Translations under genes and position numbers: made by a program
Assembly (NCBI GenBank): GCA_937885175.1
Contig: CAKZZO010000025.1
Span: 1 to 49,019 of the forward strand
Source: an uncultured Treponema sp.
Lineage (GTDB): Bacteria; Spirochaetota; Spirochaetia; Treponematales; Treponemataceae
Reading direction: 5' to 3'
Length of the DNA stretch: 49,019 bases
Notes under the pieces: generated by a model
The model's database searches: none
Seen by the model: the letters and a program-made list of their open reading frames with translations, nothing else
What the model was told of the DNA's origin: nothing
Shown here: piece after piece, positions 1 to 8,415 of the stretch
Position numbering within the stretch: the stretch's first letter is position 1
How the letters are laid out: each line of letters starts with the position of its first letter

Positions 1-585
1 CAGCGTTACCTTCCGACGCTTACGCTCAAAAAACAGCAGCTTCAATCTGAAATCAGAACTATCGAGCAAAAGGCAAACGAAGTCCGTGCCGCCCGCGCCG
101 CTTTGGAAAAAGAATTCCAGGTGTGGATAAGCGTGTTTGGAGAACAGGATGCCTTTACACCCGATATGGTGACTGTCCGCAATATAAAGAAAGGGGTCGG
201 TAATATTGCCGGTGTATCAATTCCCGTGTATGAGGGCGCGGAATTCGGGCGGGGGGACTACGACTTGTATTCCACACCGCTTTGGATTGACTTGGCCGCA
301 GACCGCATGGAAAAATCTCTTTCTTTGGATTTGGAAGCCAGCGTTCTTGATGAACAGGTTCGGCTGCTTTCTCAGGAGTTGCGCACCACAAGCCAGCGTG
401 TAAACCTTTTTGAAAAGGTAAAGATTCCTGAGGCAAAGGCAAACATTAAGAAGATTTCAGTCTATCTTGGCGACCAGCAGGTTAGTGCGGTTGTTATTTC
501 AAAGGTTTCTAAAAAGAAGATTGACCAGAGAAATGCTGCCGCCGCTCTTGCCAAGAAAATGGCTGAAGAGGGGGCTAGCGCATGA
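1..585 (+). CDS. ntpD: V-type ATP synthase/ATPase subunit D (5' end outside window)
   Basis: Central-stalk (rotor shaft) subunit of the membrane V-type ATPase that couples ATP turnover to H+ or Na+ movement. The frame is open from base 1; the first residues read QRYLPTLTLKKQQLQ, which matches the conserved N-terminal coiled-coil helix of subunit D, so the start lies just upstream of the window and a TTG at 103 is only an internal codon. The last third (about KIPEAKANIKKISVYLGDQQ) is the second coiled-coil arm, followed by the usual Lys-rich tail. The stop overlaps the start of the subunit I gene by four bases (ATGA), so the two are translationally coupled. Order D-I-K is that of the spirochaete V-ATPase operon (known for the genus, from memory); the A and B subunits should lie upstream. 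Confidence 0.93.
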   Translation, partial: QRYLPTLTLKKQQLQSEIRTIEQKANEVRAARAALEKEFQVWISVFGEQDAFTPDMVTVRNIKKGVGNIAGVSIPVYEGAEFGRGDYDLYSTPLWIDLAADRMEKSLSLDLEASVLDEQVRLLSQELRTTSQRVNLFEKVKIPEAKANIKKISVYLGDQQVSAVVISKVSKKKIDQRNAAAALAKKMAEEGASA

Positions 586-2498
586 TAGTTCCCATGAAAA
601 AGGTGTCCCTGATTGTTCTTGAAAAAGACCGCAAGGACGTGCTCAAAAACTTACGGAAGCTTGGTGTGGTGCAGTTGGAAGACGTGCAGGGCTCTAGCGA
701 TGAACTGCAGGCTTTCCGCGACCAAAACAACAAGCTGGCAAAGGCAATTTCCTTGCTTTCTGATACAAAAGTACCAAAATCAGTGCTTAAAAATCAGAAG
801 ACGCTGGAAAGAGATGCCGCCCTTGAGCTGGCCTCAAAAATCGTGCAGTCAACTGAGCAGAAGAAGAATTGCTTTGACCGCATTACTGCAGACCGCAATG
901 ATTTGGAGCGTCTGGCAGGCTGGGGAGAAGTAAATCCAGCAGAAGTTTCCGCATTGGCAGACAAAGGTGTATACATCTCATTGTATGAGATTCCCACTAA
1001 TAAGTATGCGGCGATAGGTTCTGATGTCAAAACCTTGCTCGTTAATCGTGACAAGGCAAAGACTCGTTTCCTCTTGCTTTCAGATGCTGCAAATGCTGAC
1101 CGACCGGCAGGACTGCCCCCGGAAGCATATCAGGTTGTACTGCCGCAGGTTTCTACAAGGGAGCTTGCACAGTCCATCAAAGATAATCAGAAGCAGATTG
1201 CCGATATTGATGCGGAAATTGCCTCTGACGTGCAGTATCTTGATGCACTCAAAAAACAAGTACCGCTTTTGGCAAAGGACATTGAACTTGAAAATGTCTA
1301 CAGCGGCATGGGATATGAGGGCAAAAAATCTGAGACTGATACAGAGGAAAACGCTGTTTCGTCAGTGCCGCTTGCCTGGGTAACGGGTTTTGTTCCTGTA
1401 GATGATGTCAGTCGCCTGCAGGCTGCTGCCAAAGAAGAACAGTGGGGTCTGGCCTTGAGCGAACCTGCTGAGGACGAATTTGTTCCGACGAAACTCAAGA
1501 ACAATAGGCTTGTAAGCGTGATTTATCCGCTCACAGACTTCCTTGACGTTACGCCGGGCTACCGCGAGTTTGATATTTCTGGCTGGTTCCTGCTTTTCTT
1601 CTGCATCTTCTTTGCGATGATTTTTGGCGATGCGTGCTATGGTGCATTGATTGCACTGGCAGGCTTGCTTGTTCTTGCAAAGAGTAAGAAGGGGAGCCGT
1701 TCACTGGGTGTTCTGGTGACGCTTTTGGGCTTGTGTACCATGGGCTGGGGTGTAATGACCTGTTCATGGTTTGGCATTGAGCCTGAAAAACTTCCCAAGC
1801 ACTTGGTTGACCTGTCTTTTGCTCCATTCTCTGCGGCAAAAATCGGCACGGATGCGGCAAACACTAACCAGAAGATTCTTTGCTTTACACTGGCACTGAT
1901 TCAGTTGAGCATTGCTCACTTAAAGTGTATGGTGGCTGACAGAAAGAGTCTGAAATTCTTTGGCGACATGGGCTCACTCTTTATGATTTGGGGTATGTTC
2001 TACGTCGTTATGAATATGGTTGTGGATAGCGTGAAATATCCGCTGGGAATTACCGAAAATACAATGTATGTGTTCGGTTTTCCCTTGCCCTTTGTATGTC
2101 TCGGCGTTTTGGGACTTGGTTTCCTGCTTAACTTTATCTTCGCAAATTACGAAGGTAGCGTAGGAAAATCAGTTTTGGAAAGCGTAAAGAATATCATTTC
2201 CGTATTGCTGGGCGTGGTCAACCAGTTCAGTGATATCGTTTCCTACATTCGTCTGTGGGCAGTTGCCTTGGCAGGTGCGGCTATCAGCCAGACCGTCAAT
2301 ACAATGGCCGGACCTATGTTTGGAAAACTGGCATTCTTTGTGTTCGGCATACTGCTCTTGGTGTTCGGACACGGATTGAACATGATTTTGAACCTGCTTT
2401 CCGTTATTGTTCACGGTGTGCGCTTGAATACCTTGGAATTCAGCCAGCACTTGGGCATGACTTGGAGCGGCTCAAAGTTTAGGGCATTTTCGGAATAG
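582..2498 (+). CDS. ntpI: V-type ATP synthase/ATPase subunit I
   Basis: Membrane stator subunit (a-subunit homologue) forming the ion half-channels against the K ring. It has 638 residues, normal for the family (about 600-660). Roughly the first 320 residues are soluble and coiled-coil rich (stator arm, starting MIVPMKKVSLIVLEKD); from about residue 330 there are seven or so hydrophobic segments. The segment SDIVSYIRLWAVALAGAAIS near residues 550-570 contains the conserved membrane Arg that faces the K ring, and the C-terminus carries the family-typical GHGLNMILNLLSVIVHGVRLN stretch. The start is ATG overlapping the D stop. A later in-frame ATG at 594 (MKKVSL) is an alternative start; I see no strong ribosome site that decides between them. 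Confidence 0.95.
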   Translation: MIVPMKKVSLIVLEKDRKDVLKNLRKLGVVQLEDVQGSSDELQAFRDQNNKLAKAISLLSDTKVPKSVLKNQKTLERDAALELASKIVQSTEQKKNCFDRITADRNDLERLAGWGEVNPAEVSALADKGVYISLYEIPTNKYAAIGSDVKTLLVNRDKAKTRFLLLSDAANADRPAGLPPEAYQVVLPQVSTRELAQSIKDNQKQIADIDAEIASDVQYLDALKKQVPLLAKDIELENVYSGMGYEGKKSETDTEENAVSSVPLAWVTGFVPVDDVSRLQAAAKEEQWGLALSEPAEDEFVPTKLKNNRLVSVIYPLTDFLDVTPGYREFDISGWFLLFFCIFFAMIFGDACYGALIALAGLLVLAKSKKGSRSLGVLVTLLGLCTMGWGVMTCSWFGIEPEKLPKHLVDLSFAPFSAAKIGTDAANTNQKILCFTLALIQLSIAHLKCMVADRKSLKFFGDMGSLFMIWGMFYVVMNMVVDSVKYPLGITENTMYVFGFPLPFVCLGVLGLGFLLNFIFANYEGSVGKSVLESVKNIISVLLGVVNQFSDIVSYIRLWAVALAGAAISQTVNTMAGPMFGKLAFFVFGILLLVFGHGLNMILNLLSVIVHGVRLNTLEFSQHLGMTWSGSKFRAFSE

Positions 2499-2662
2499 CG
2501 AGAAGCCTCCGGCAGAACATTGTATTTCTGCCGCTGTTCGCCGATTTACGGCGGATGCATGACGGTGCCGTTGCGTACTGTCAGGAAAATGAAGCATGAG
2601 GAATATAATTCCTCTTAAAATATGATATAGTCAACGGTCAAAGAACCGTTAAAGGAGTTTTT
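2499..2662 (+). promoter_or_regulatory. Intergenic with inverted repeats before ntpK
   Basis: A 164-base gap inside an otherwise overlapping operon. It holds CGCCG/CGGCG at 2539-2553, a perfect 7-bp inverted repeat GAGGAAT/ATTCCTC at 2598-2614, and a 6-bp repeat AACGGT/ACCGTT at 2633-2650 just before the AAAGGAG ribosome site of ntpK. TATGAT at 2621-2626 could be a -10 box but no good -35 is seen. A separate promoter or mRNA-processing signal would fit the need for many K subunits per complex; that is inference. Confidence 0.35.
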
Positions 2663-3097
2663 ATGAACTGGGGTATTTTAGGCGCAGGCTTGGTTATGGG
2701 TATTGCTGCTATGGGTAGCGCAATCGGTATCGGTATTGCAGGACAGGCTGCAATCGGCGCATGGAAACGCTGCTATCAGGCAAACAAGGCAGCACCCTTC
2801 CTGCTGGTTGTCTTTGCTGGTGCACCGCTTACACAGACCATCTATGGTTTCTTGCTGATGAACACGCTGAAAGCCGCAGCTGCAACTGCTGACGTGGCGA
2901 CACAGCTCTTCTATCTGGGCTTGGGTATTGCTTGTGGTCTTGCAATGTGTATGTCTGCTGTTTCACAGGGAAAGGCTGGTGCTGCAGGCAGCGACGCTTT
3001 GGCTGAAACAGGTAAAGGCTTTACAAACTACATCATGGTCGTTGGTCTTTGTGAAACAATCGCTTTGTTCGCAATGGTCTTCGGTATGATTGCCTAA
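2663..3097 (+). CDS. ntpK: V-type ATP synthase/ATPase subunit K (proteolipid)
   Basis: Proteolipid that forms the rotating membrane ring carrying H+ or Na+. Its 144 residues form four predicted membrane helices, i.e. two fused two-helix hairpins as in the K subunits of bacterial V-ATPases. Glycine-rich first helix (GILGAGLVMGIAAMGSAIG) and a second hairpin with the membrane carboxylate expected in GLCETIALFAMVFG. The ATG is preceded by AAAGGAG at good spacing (2651-2657). Last gene of the operon; followed by two hairpins, the second a strong terminator. Confidence 0.95.
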   Translation: MNWGILGAGLVMGIAAMGSAIGIGIAGQAAIGAWKRCYQANKAAPFLLVVFAGAPLTQTIYGFLLMNTLKAAAATADVATQLFYLGLGIACGLAMCMSAVSQGKAGAAGSDALAETGKGFTNYIMVVGLCETIALFAMVFGMIA

Positions 3098-3103
3098 AGG
3101 CAG

Positions 3104-3160
3104 TTTACGTCAGCTTTTAGATGACGTAAAAGACGGGTTCTGCTGGAGCCCGTCTTTTTT
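3104..3160 (+). terminator. Tandem hairpins with rho-independent terminator after ntpK
   Basis: The first hairpin pairs TTTACGTCA (3104-3112) with TGACGTAAA (3122-3130). The second pairs AAAAGACGGG (3128-3137) with CCCGTCTTTT (from 3149) and runs into a T tract, a classic intrinsic terminator. The arms share the AAA at 3128-3130, so the two structures partly exclude each other. Confidence 0.88.
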
Positions 3161-3166
3161 TTCTCT

Positions 3167-3194
3167 TTATCATTTTTGTGTGCTGTAGTATAAT
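3167..3194 (+). promoter_or_regulatory. Promoter of ispG (likely leaderless transcript)
   Basis: TATAAT at 3189-3194 is a perfect -10 box; TTATCA at 3167-3172 (16-bp spacer) is a 4/6 -35. The ATG of ispG is at 3201, six bases after the -10, exactly where transcription should begin, and no ribosome site precedes it. Confidence 0.6.
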
Positions 3195-3200
3195 GACATC

Positions 3201-4304
3201 ATGGAAAAGAAATTTTTGACTCCCCGTGAAGTTATTGCAGGTGGGTTCGGTAATGTTGATAGGATTGTGGTGGGGGGAATGAACCCGGTTACAATTCAGA
3301 CGATGTGGAAAGAAGGAATTATCGGCATAAAGGATAATCCACAGAAACTTGAAGAAATCCGCAATAAAATTGCTTCACTTAAAATGCTTGGTTGTGACAT
3401 CATCCGCTTTGCCGTTCCTGATATGGAAAGCGCAGAAAGTTTTATTGAAATCTGTAGGGCAACCAGCATGCCGCTTGTGGCCGACATTCATTTTGACTAC
3501 AGGCTTGCCCTAAAATGTCTTGAAGGACCTGTGGCGGCAATCAGAATTAATCCAGGAAACATAGGGGCAAGAAATCGCGTGGAAGCGGTAGTAAATGGTT
3601 GCCGCGACAAGGGTGTGGCAATTCGTATCGGGGTCAATTCAGGTTCTCTTCCCCATGACTTGCGGGAAAAGGTGGAGAAAGGTGAATTGAGTCGCAGCGT
3701 TGCTTTAAGTGAGACCGCAGCCCGTGAGTGTGCCGTTTTTAATGAACTGAATTTTGACCAGTTTGTTGTAAGCATGAAGGCAAGTTCTGTTGCTGAAACA
3801 ATTGAAGCAAATGAAGATTTTGCCTCAAAATATGACATTCCCCTTCATGTTGGCGTTACTGAAGCGGGACCGCTGATTACGGGTGTCGTAAAATCGACGC
3901 TTGCCTTCAGTCATCTTCTGAATGAAGGCATTGGCTCAACCATTCGCGTTTCTCTTTCTTCTGCTCCAGAGAATGAAGTCATCACAGGGCTTGAAATTCT
4001 ACGTGAGTGCGGAAAAAGAAAGGGAGGTGTTACCCTCGTAAGTTGTCCGCGATGTGGACGGCAGGGCTTTGATGTACATGCTTTTATGGATAGATGGCAA
4101 AATACACTCCTGTCCATGAAAAAAGACATTACTGTGGCCGTTATGGGCTGTGTCGTAAATGGACCTGGCGAAGGCAAGCATGCAGACATCGGTATTGCTG
4201 GAGCGGGAGGCAAGGCAATTATTTTTAAAAAAGGCGAAATTGTGCGCACGGTTGATGAAAAAGATGCCGATACTGTATTTAGAGAGGAACTGAACTCGCT
4301 ATGA
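3201..4304 (+). CDS. ispG: 4-hydroxy-3-methylbut-2-en-1-yl diphosphate synthase
   Basis: IspG (GcpE) makes HMBPP from MEcPP in the methylerythritol phosphate pathway to isoprenoids, using a [4Fe-4S] cluster. The TIM-barrel first part holds VGGMNPVTIQTMW near the N-terminus and ADIHFDYRLAL and RINPGNIG downstream. The C-terminal Fe-S part holds the cluster cysteines in SCPRCGRQGFD and MGCVVNGPGEGKHADIGIAG. The 367-residue length is the standard short bacterial form. The start fits the family N-terminus even though no Shine-Dalgarno sequence precedes it; the -10 box ends six bases upstream. It overlaps the next gene by ATGA. Undecaprenyl phosphate, needed by the polysaccharide locus downstream, derives from this pathway, though the link is only positional. 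Confidence 0.96.
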   Translation: MEKKFLTPREVIAGGFGNVDRIVVGGMNPVTIQTMWKEGIIGIKDNPQKLEEIRNKIASLKMLGCDIIRFAVPDMESAESFIEICRATSMPLVADIHFDYRLALKCLEGPVAAIRINPGNIGARNRVEAVVNGCRDKGVAIRIGVNSGSLPHDLREKVEKGELSRSVALSETAARECAVFNELNFDQFVVSMKASSVAETIEANEDFASKYDIPLHVGVTEAGPLITGVVKSTLAFSHLLNEGIGSTIRVSLSSAPENEVITGLEILRECGKRKGGVTLVSCPRCGRQGFDVHAFMDRWQNTLLSMKKDITVAVMGCVVNGPGEGKHADIGIAGAGGKAIIFKKGEIVRTVDEKDADTVFREELNSL

Positions 4305-5404
4305 AAAAATTGACGGCAGTCATCTGCTTTGCCCTTTTGACATTTTTGCTCTTTGCCCGTTCCCCGCAAAAGCCTAAAGATTCCGAGTATGCCTATCGAA
4401 TTCTGGAAAATGCCACGCTTGCTTTTGATTCCGGTGATTACGGAAACGCAATGAAGTATGCAAATCAGGCAAAGGATGCCCGCCGTGCAGAAAGTGAGTA
4501 TGAGACCTATATCTTGGAAAATGCACTGACCCCCCGTGCCGTACGACGGGTAGGCAGGGCTTTTGCAGATGTACTGGATATTCTAGCTGACCGAGATGAA
4601 AAAGAAGCGATTGCCATTATCAATCTGTATTTAAAACGCTACGGAAAAGACCATTTTAACAACAACGTTGATGACATGGTGTCATGGATTAAGGCAAAGG
4701 CGGTTTATCCTGAGGCAGATTATCTCATTGGAAAAATCTATCAACTTGAAGGCGAACACGCAGTTGCATTGGAATTTTACGAGCGCGCCCGCATGGAGTC
4801 ACCTTATCTTGATATTCCTGCCGAATCTTTTGATATTCTCTATACCATGGCAAATCTTGCAAAACAGCAAAAAAAAGATGAGCCTTTTGAGCAGATGCTT
4901 TTGCTGATTTTGGACAACGACCAGCATTTTAAGGACAAGAGTTTTATTTCAGCCTTGCTCCGGACAGTTGATTTTGACACGGTAAAACATGTTGACCGCT
5001 TTTTTATGCTCTTTCGTGCAGAACCCAATCATTCTCTTGAAGCCCTGTATGAACTGGGTTTGATTTATGAAAGGCGGGGAGAAGATGAAAAGGCACTTTC
5101 CTGCGTTGCGTTGGGAACCGTAGAGGCACTGACCCATATGCTTTCTGCAATCTCAGAACGGGATGCAGAGTTTAAGTATGTTGATTTTCCTCACTTCTTG
5201 CAGACCGCTTCCCGCTATTCTGACATTGTAGAATGGGGCAGCCAAACCCATGTATGGGATATGATGTTTCAATTTGCAGAGCGTGTAGAAAAACGGGGAA
5301 AAAGAGTCTTTGCAAGTGCCTTGTATGCATATATGTCCGATACCATGCCCGACAGTTATTGGCAAAAGGAATCCAAAAAGCGTCTTGGCATTGCACAACA
5401 TTAA
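4301..5404 (+). CDS. Exported TPR-like protein of unknown function
   Basis: 367 residues. The N-terminus MKKLTAVICFALLTFLLFA is a signal peptide (no lipobox Cys). Helical pairs follow in the tetratricopeptide style: YRILENATLAFDSGDYGNAM near residues 30-50, ADYLIGKIYQLEGEHAVALE near 140-160 and ALYELGLIYERRGEDEKALS near 245-265. It is probably a periplasmic scaffolding protein. It starts inside the ispG stop (ATGA overlap), so the two are co-translated although no functional link is obvious. Its stop TAA shares the palindrome TTAA (5401-5404) with the stop of the convergent gene. I do not recognise a named family. Confidence 0.8.
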   Translation: MKKLTAVICFALLTFLLFARSPQKPKDSEYAYRILENATLAFDSGDYGNAMKYANQAKDARRAESEYETYILENALTPRAVRRVGRAFADVLDILADRDEKEAIAIINLYLKRYGKDHFNNNVDDMVSWIKAKAVYPEADYLIGKIYQLEGEHAVALEFYERARMESPYLDIPAESFDILYTMANLAKQQKKDEPFEQMLLLILDNDQHFKDKSFISALLRTVDFDTVKHVDRFFMLFRAEPNHSLEALYELGLIYERRGEDEKALSCVALGTVEALTHMLSAISERDAEFKYVDFPHFLQTASRYSDIVEWGSQTHVWDMMFQFAERVEKRGKRVFASALYAYMSDTMPDSYWQKESKKRLGIAQH

Positions 5405-6957
5405 TAATGCAGGCCAATTCCGATGTATAATTCGTATGAGGAGCCGGTTCTCCAGCTGTCATCAATAAGGCTGGAAACTGCTTTTTTGATGAGTTTTCTG
5501 CCTACATCAACACCTAAACTTGCACGAACTTCTATGCTTCGCCACTTCTGAGGAAAGACCAGAACTTCAAGACCTGCGGAATAGAAACCATCCTTGATGC
5601 TGAATGTTCTTCCTGTGGCAGTATTTCTTGTCAGTGCCGCATCAACGAATGGAGAAATTTGCAATTCAAAATCAAGATAGCGCATAAAGCCGAATGCCTT
5701 TGCTATTTTTGACTCTTCTCCAAAAATTGCTTCAATCCAACCACACCAGTCTGTAGTAATGATGTGGATTGGCATGTCAAGATTAATGAGAATTGCCGCT
5801 GAAACATCCAGAGCCTTTTTGTCTGTTCCTGAATACTTTTGGTCATCTTTTATACCGCGCAGTTTTGAACCAATTTTTTCAGTACCATTATAGGAGGCAA
5901 AACCATAGAGACGACCAGAAAATCCTACGTACTTGAATGCAGATTTATATCCCATGAGCTCAGTGTAGACCTTAGGAATATATTGGTCTTTCTGAAAGTT
6001 GTAGCCCAGAGACTGACCGACCGTTGCAGAAATACCATTCCGAAAATTTCCTATCCAGTTTACGCGGGAAGTGCTGATGCTGTGGCCAAAGTCAAGTATA
6101 GGGCTGCTTAAATCCTTGTTTTCCGTGCTGATGCCGTCAGCATCCCAGTTCCAGGTATATGAAACATAGGGCGACCAGGTTACGTTGCCCCAATTATCAA
6201 TCTTTTGCAAGATAATAGGAATAGAAAGCGTTGCGCCCTCAACAAAATACAAATCGTCACCATATTTTTTGTAGTCAAAATTCCTGATGACTGACTGCTT
6301 CAAGTCAAGGCTGATGGAAAATGTATCAAAGGGCAGTATGAAGGTAAAGCCTGTCGTTACATTAAATTCCGGAGCGTCCTTTCCGAAGGTATAGCTGAAA
6401 CTTAGCGAATTGTTCCATGATGACTTAAAGGAACCCATTTTAAATGGATAGTCATAGGACAGACTGAAACCAAGTTTGTTCTTCCATTCCGATGTTTCAG
6501 AGTCTTCACCAGAGAAGAATTCAACATCCGCGTTGAGTGCGCTCATGGTGCCAAGAAAATTGGTATCTTTTATTTTTGCTTTTAGCGTTAAGCCTGAGTT
6601 TGAATCATATTTAGGGTAGGGAACGATAAGAAGATGCTTTGAGTCTGAAGTAAAAATATGCAGATGGACGAGGGAAATTTCTTCATCGCCTTTTATGTCA
6701 TCATAGGTAAGACTGATATTGGATGCTGAAAAAGTACGCTTGTTAATCAGTTGCTGTTCCAAGTCTTTTATGTATAGATTCAGTTCGGTGTAGGAGTTAA
6801 AAATGCGGGACTTATCAACTTCTACATTGCGCTCAATGGCATAGGGACGGGTAATTCCCAGAACATCATAGGTAACGTTTGCAATTCTGTATTTTGAGGC
6901 AAACAAAAAAGATGCAGTCAGCAGTAAACATCCAAGAAGAAAAAAACGGCGCATCAA
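5401..6957 (-). CDS. Outer-membrane beta-barrel protein, Omp85-like
   Basis: 518 residues with a signal peptide (MMRRFFLLGCLLLTASFLFA). The following ~100 residues look like a single POTRA-type beta-alpha-alpha-beta unit (SYTELNLYIKDLEQQLINKR then FSASNISLTYD). From about residue 110 (VPYPKYDSNSGLTLKAKIKD, FLGTMSALNADVEF) alternating aromatic beta strands run to the C-terminus, which ends ELYIGIGLHY, compatible with a beta-signal ending in an aromatic residue. It is shorter than BamA and has only one POTRA-like unit, so it is more likely a specialised Omp85-like protein. It overlaps the sugar-transferase gene by ATGA and is the last gene of the polysaccharide block, which suggests a role in secretion or anchoring of the glycan or its enzymes (inference). 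Confidence 0.68.
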   Translation of the reverse strand: MMRRFFLLGCLLLTASFLFASKYRIANVTYDVLGITRPYAIERNVEVDKSRIFNSYTELNLYIKDLEQQLINKRTFSASNISLTYDDIKGDEEISLVHLHIFTSDSKHLLIVPYPKYDSNSGLTLKAKIKDTNFLGTMSALNADVEFFSGEDSETSEWKNKLGFSLSYDYPFKMGSFKSSWNNSLSFSYTFGKDAPEFNVTTGFTFILPFDTFSISLDLKQSVIRNFDYKKYGDDLYFVEGATLSIPIILQKIDNWGNVTWSPYVSYTWNWDADGISTENKDLSSPILDFGHSISTSRVNWIGNFRNGISATVGQSLGYNFQKDQYIPKVYTELMGYKSAFKYVGFSGRLYGFASYNGTEKIGSKLRGIKDDQKYSGTDKKALDVSAAILINLDMPIHIITTDWCGWIEAIFGEESKIAKAFGFMRYLDFELQISPFVDAALTRNTATGRTFSIKDGFYSAGLEVLVFPQKWRSIEVRASLGVDVGRKLIKKAVSSLIDDSWRTGSSYELYIGIGLHY

Positions 6958-8408
6958 TAGGCTCCTTTGCCTTTTATGACGACATAAATTGTCTTAATGA
7001 TAATCCACAAGTCAAGCCAGACTGACCAGTTCTGAATGTAATAGGAATCAAGCGTAATGCGTTCCTCATAGCCCGTGTCCGAACGGCCAGAAATCTGCCA
7101 CATGCCGCTTAATCCCGGCTGAACAGAAAGGATAAAGCTTGCCTTGTCACCGTATTTTTCAAGTTCAGGCTTGGTAACGGGGCGCGGACCAATAAAACTC
7201 ATCTCCCCAATAAGAATATTAAAGAACTGCGGGATTTCATCAATACTGGTTTTTCGCAGTATCTTTCCGATTTTGGTGATGCGAGGGTCATTGGTAAACT
7301 TTCGGTCTTTTTCCCATTCAGCCCGCATTTCAGGATTTTCGGCAAGAATCTTTTCCAACTGTTTGTCTGCATCAATAACCATTGAACGGAACTTCCAGCA
7401 TTTGAATTCCCGTCCGTTTTTGCCTACTCGTGTGTGTCCGTAAAATGCCGGTCCCTTGCTTGTAATCTTAACAAGAATGGCAACAATGATGGTAAGGGGA
7501 AGGGTAATGGGAGCGGAAACCAGCAGCAAAAAAATATCAAGGGTGCGTTTAAGAGCAACACTTACTTTTTTTGTCAGGTTGTGAGTTGAGGAAAAACCAA
7601 GGATACCGCCAAAGTCACGGACATAGGACGTGATGGTATTTGTGTCCTGAATGTGCGGAATGCTGATTGTGTAGCGGTAATACATATTTATTGCAGTCGT
7701 GTCTCGGTTATAGTCACAGAGAATGGCTACTTTTGTACCTGTATCCCTGATTGCGTCTGCAATTTCTTCTGAATGGGGAAAGACAGGAATTCCCATGTAT
7801 TCTGAGGTTTCACTTGCCTGACTGTCAATAATGAGAGCCGGTTTGTAGCCAAAGTCCTTGCGCTTTAAGAGACGATTGATGATAAAGTCACCGCTCTTTC
7901 CGTTTACGTAAATGACTGCAGGAACACCAAACCACTTTCGCTTTGCAAAAGCATGGCGGGAAAGTTCACGGCCAACTGGAAGAAAAATGGCAGCGATGGG
8001 AGAAGCAAGAATGAAGGCAACAACCAGCGGAATTTTATCATCTGCCTCTTCTACCGTAATGGAAAGGGCAATACCTACAAACACAAAAAAACAGCAGATT
8101 GCAAACTTCTTGACTTCTTCCGCAGGAGGAAGGGAAATTCCTGGATACAGTCCGGCAGCATAGAAAACCGCAAGCATCGGCGGTAGATAAACTGCATAGT
8201 CAACGAAAGAGCGGAAGTTAATCCAACTGTGATTAATGAAGTTGATGATAAAGAAACTGGCACCAATAGAAAGCATGACAAAAAGAGCATCCGAAAGCAT
8301 AAGCGCAGCCCCGGAGGTAAAGGAACTGGTTCTGTAATAGGAGTGCTTAAAATATTCGCGAAAGTCTTGTATTGTCATACCAATTTCATATTGTATAACA
8401 AATTGCAC
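6954..8408 (-). CDS. Undecaprenyl-phosphate sugar phosphotransferase (initiating transferase)
   Basis: WbaP/WcaJ-type polyprenyl glycosylphosphotransferase that loads the first sugar-1-phosphate onto undecaprenyl phosphate at the inner membrane. 484 residues: N-terminal membrane helices (about 20-150), a nucleotide-binding-like middle domain, a membrane hairpin near 300 and the C-terminal catalytic domain with WKFRSMVIDAD, DEIPQFFNILIGEMSFIGPRP and QPGLSGMWQISGRSD. The sugar cannot be told from sequence. Start is uncertain: the open frame begins at a GTG (8408), while an ATG at 8378 (MTIQDFREYF) would also make a normal protein; neither has a clear ribosome site. Its 3' end overlaps the barrel protein gene. 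Confidence 0.93.
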   Translation of the reverse strand: MQFVIQYEIGMTIQDFREYFKHSYYRTSSFTSGAALMLSDALFVMLSIGASFFIINFINHSWINFRSFVDYAVYLPPMLAVFYAAGLYPGISLPPAEEVKKFAICCFFVFVGIALSITVEEADDKIPLVVAFILASPIAAIFLPVGRELSRHAFAKRKWFGVPAVIYVNGKSGDFIINRLLKRKDFGYKPALIIDSQASETSEYMGIPVFPHSEEIADAIRDTGTKVAILCDYNRDTTAINMYYRYTISIPHIQDTNTITSYVRDFGGILGFSSTHNLTKKVSVALKRTLDIFLLLVSAPITLPLTIIVAILVKITSKGPAFYGHTRVGKNGREFKCWKFRSMVIDADKQLEKILAENPEMRAEWEKDRKFTNDPRITKIGKILRKTSIDEIPQFFNILIGEMSFIGPRPVTKPELEKYGDKASFILSVQPGLSGMWQISGRSDTGYEERITLDSYYIQNWSVWLDLWIIIKTIYVVIKGKGAY

Positions 8409-8415
8409 CTGTTGT

